Position numbers and translations under genes: made by a program. A stretch of DNA of 64,000 nucleotides from CAVVVS01 sp963751355 (GTDB lineage Bacteria; Bacteroidota; Ignavibacteria; Ignavibacteriales; Ignavibacteriaceae), in contig CAVVVS010000111.1 of the NCBI GenBank assembly GCA_963751355.1, positions 62,001 to 126,000 on the forward strand. The letters are read 5' to 3'. Shown piece by piece: positions 63,344 to 64,000 of the stretch. Numbering within the stretch: the first letter of the stretch is position 1; each line of letters begins with the position of its first letter. The notes below the pieces were generated by a model. It had not been told where the DNA came from and did no database searches. It worked only from the letters and a program-made list of their open reading frames with translations.

Positions 63344-64000
63344 ATGAATAATAAATTAAAAATCGTTTCTTTCTTTTTCTTGCTTCTCTTTCTGCAATGT
63401 ACAATCCTTTCACAAACAAAAACCGGAGGTAACCAGCCTGAAGCGGTTACAGCAGCATACGGTGTACTGAACCGAACCGTTCCGCAAGAAGCCAAAAATT
63501 TCCGTCTAATGCTAATTGAGAACAATAAAGCGAATGATGAATTTGAGGTAGAAGCTTCAAACGGAATAGTTACGGTGAAAGGAAACAGTTCAATTGCATT
63601 AACTAGGGGAATATATTATTATCTCAGACATGCAGACAACAGTATGATTACGTGGAACGGCAGCCATAGAAATCTTCCTAAAGTCCTTCCTGATTATCCG
63701 AGAACCAAAATTGTTACACCATATAAATATCGATTGTATTATAATGTCTGCACGTTTGGATATACAACTGCATTTTGGAATTGGGAGCAGTGGCAGAAAG
63801 AAATTGATTGGATGGCGCTTCACGGCATAAATATGCCTTTAGCTATGATTGGTCAGGAAGCAGTTTGGCAGAAAGTCTGGAAGGAAATGGGAATAAAGGA
63901 TAGCGAATTAGCTGACTACTTTACAGGACCGGCTTTTTTGCCGTGGCACCGGATGGGCAATGTTAACAAGCACGGAGGTCCGCTTCCTAAAAGTTACTTC
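63344..64000 (+). CDS. GH89 alpha-N-acetylglucosaminidase (partial, cut by right edge)
   Basis: 219 codons from an ATG at 63344 run off the window. A signal peptide (IVSFFFLLLFLQCTILSQ) precedes an N-terminal domain (about 30-120) with RLMLIENNKANDEFEVEAS and VKGNSSIALTRGIYYYL. The start of the GH89 barrel follows: YKYRLYYNVCTFGYTTAFWN (about 126-145), WQKEIDWMALHGINMPLAMI and GPAFLPWHRMGNVN. These are hallmark NAGLU segments. It removes alpha-linked N-acetylglucosamine from glycan ends. The catalytic Glu residues lie outside the window. Same strand and close to the GH27 gene and the GH29 remnant. Confidence 0.92.
   Translation, partial: MNNKLKIVSFFFLLLFLQCTILSQTKTGGNQPEAVTAAYGVLNRTVPQEAKNFRLMLIENNKANDEFEVEASNGIVTVKGNSSIALTRGIYYYLRHADNSMITWNGSHRNLPKVLPDYPRTKIVTPYKYRLYYNVCTFGYTTAFWNWEQWQKEIDWMALHGINMPLAMIGQEAVWQKVWKEMGIKDSELADYFTGPAFLPWHRMGNVNKHGGPLPKSYF

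Noticed and set aside
1..64000. CRISPR arrays, rRNA, tRNA and insertion-sequence transposases
   Set aside because: I looked for regularly spaced repeats, conserved tRNA arms and transposase motifs and found none that I could support.

Overview
The window looks like part of an AT-rich Gram-negative chromosome from the Bacteroidota/Chlorobiota side of the tree, most plausibly an Ignavibacteria-like organism. This is inferred from gene content, not from a marker gene. The reasons are lipid A genes (lpxB, lpxK), a type IX secretion C-terminal sorting domain, a GWxTD-domain protein, many lipoproteins, and promoters with a TTGnnn -35 box and a TAnnTTT -10 box. No rRNA, tRNA, CRISPR array or transposase gene was recognised.

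Layout. Positions 1-841: an MFS transporter cut by the left edge. Positions 1495-7222: an accessory island. It holds a two-gene CBASS-type anti-phage operon (patatin-like phospholipase plus CD-NTase) and three single genes for exported lipoproteins. The genes are separated by long related repeats whose outer ends resemble integron attC sites. No integrase is visible, so this looks like a cassette cluster without integrase. Positions 7394-25527: core genes. These are tpiA, a membrane-anchored GH2-like pseudoenzyme coupled to smc, a T9SS-exported protein, a lipid gene run (MtnX-like HAD phosphatase, PEMT-like methyltransferase, lpxB, DUF374 acyltransferase, lpxK), ppdK, queA and ispD. Positions 25530-27266: two decayed genes side by side, one of them an alpha/beta hydrolase with a one-base deletion exactly at its nucleophile motif. 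Positions 27479-34670: carbonic anhydrase, DUF1697, plsY-gpsA, dgt and recG.

Positions 34873-38707: an overlapping four-gene operon of two D-Ala-D-Ala-ligase-like ATP-grasp enzymes, a GNAT acetyltransferase and a KamA radical SAM aminomutase that keeps the residues expected for lysine. I think it makes a small beta-amino-acid-containing compound of unknown structure, and it is the best candidate here for an undescribed pathway. Positions 38885-49496: a thioredoxin-like protein, nadK, then a cell-surface polysaccharide locus (flippase, five glycosyltransferases, DUF268 protein, initiating sugar-phosphate transferase).

Positions 49599-57374: an Ig-domain lipoprotein, VOC protein, HEAT-like protein, cytochrome c, a GWxTD protein, a DUF922-like protein that has lost its metal motif, and a methyltransferase. 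Positions 57454-64000: a carbohydrate region with an S9-like esterase/peptidase, a cupin, a GH27 alpha-galactosidase with NPCBM domain, the broken tail of a GH29 alpha-L-fucosidase, and the start of a GH89 alpha-N-acetylglucosaminidase cut by the right edge.
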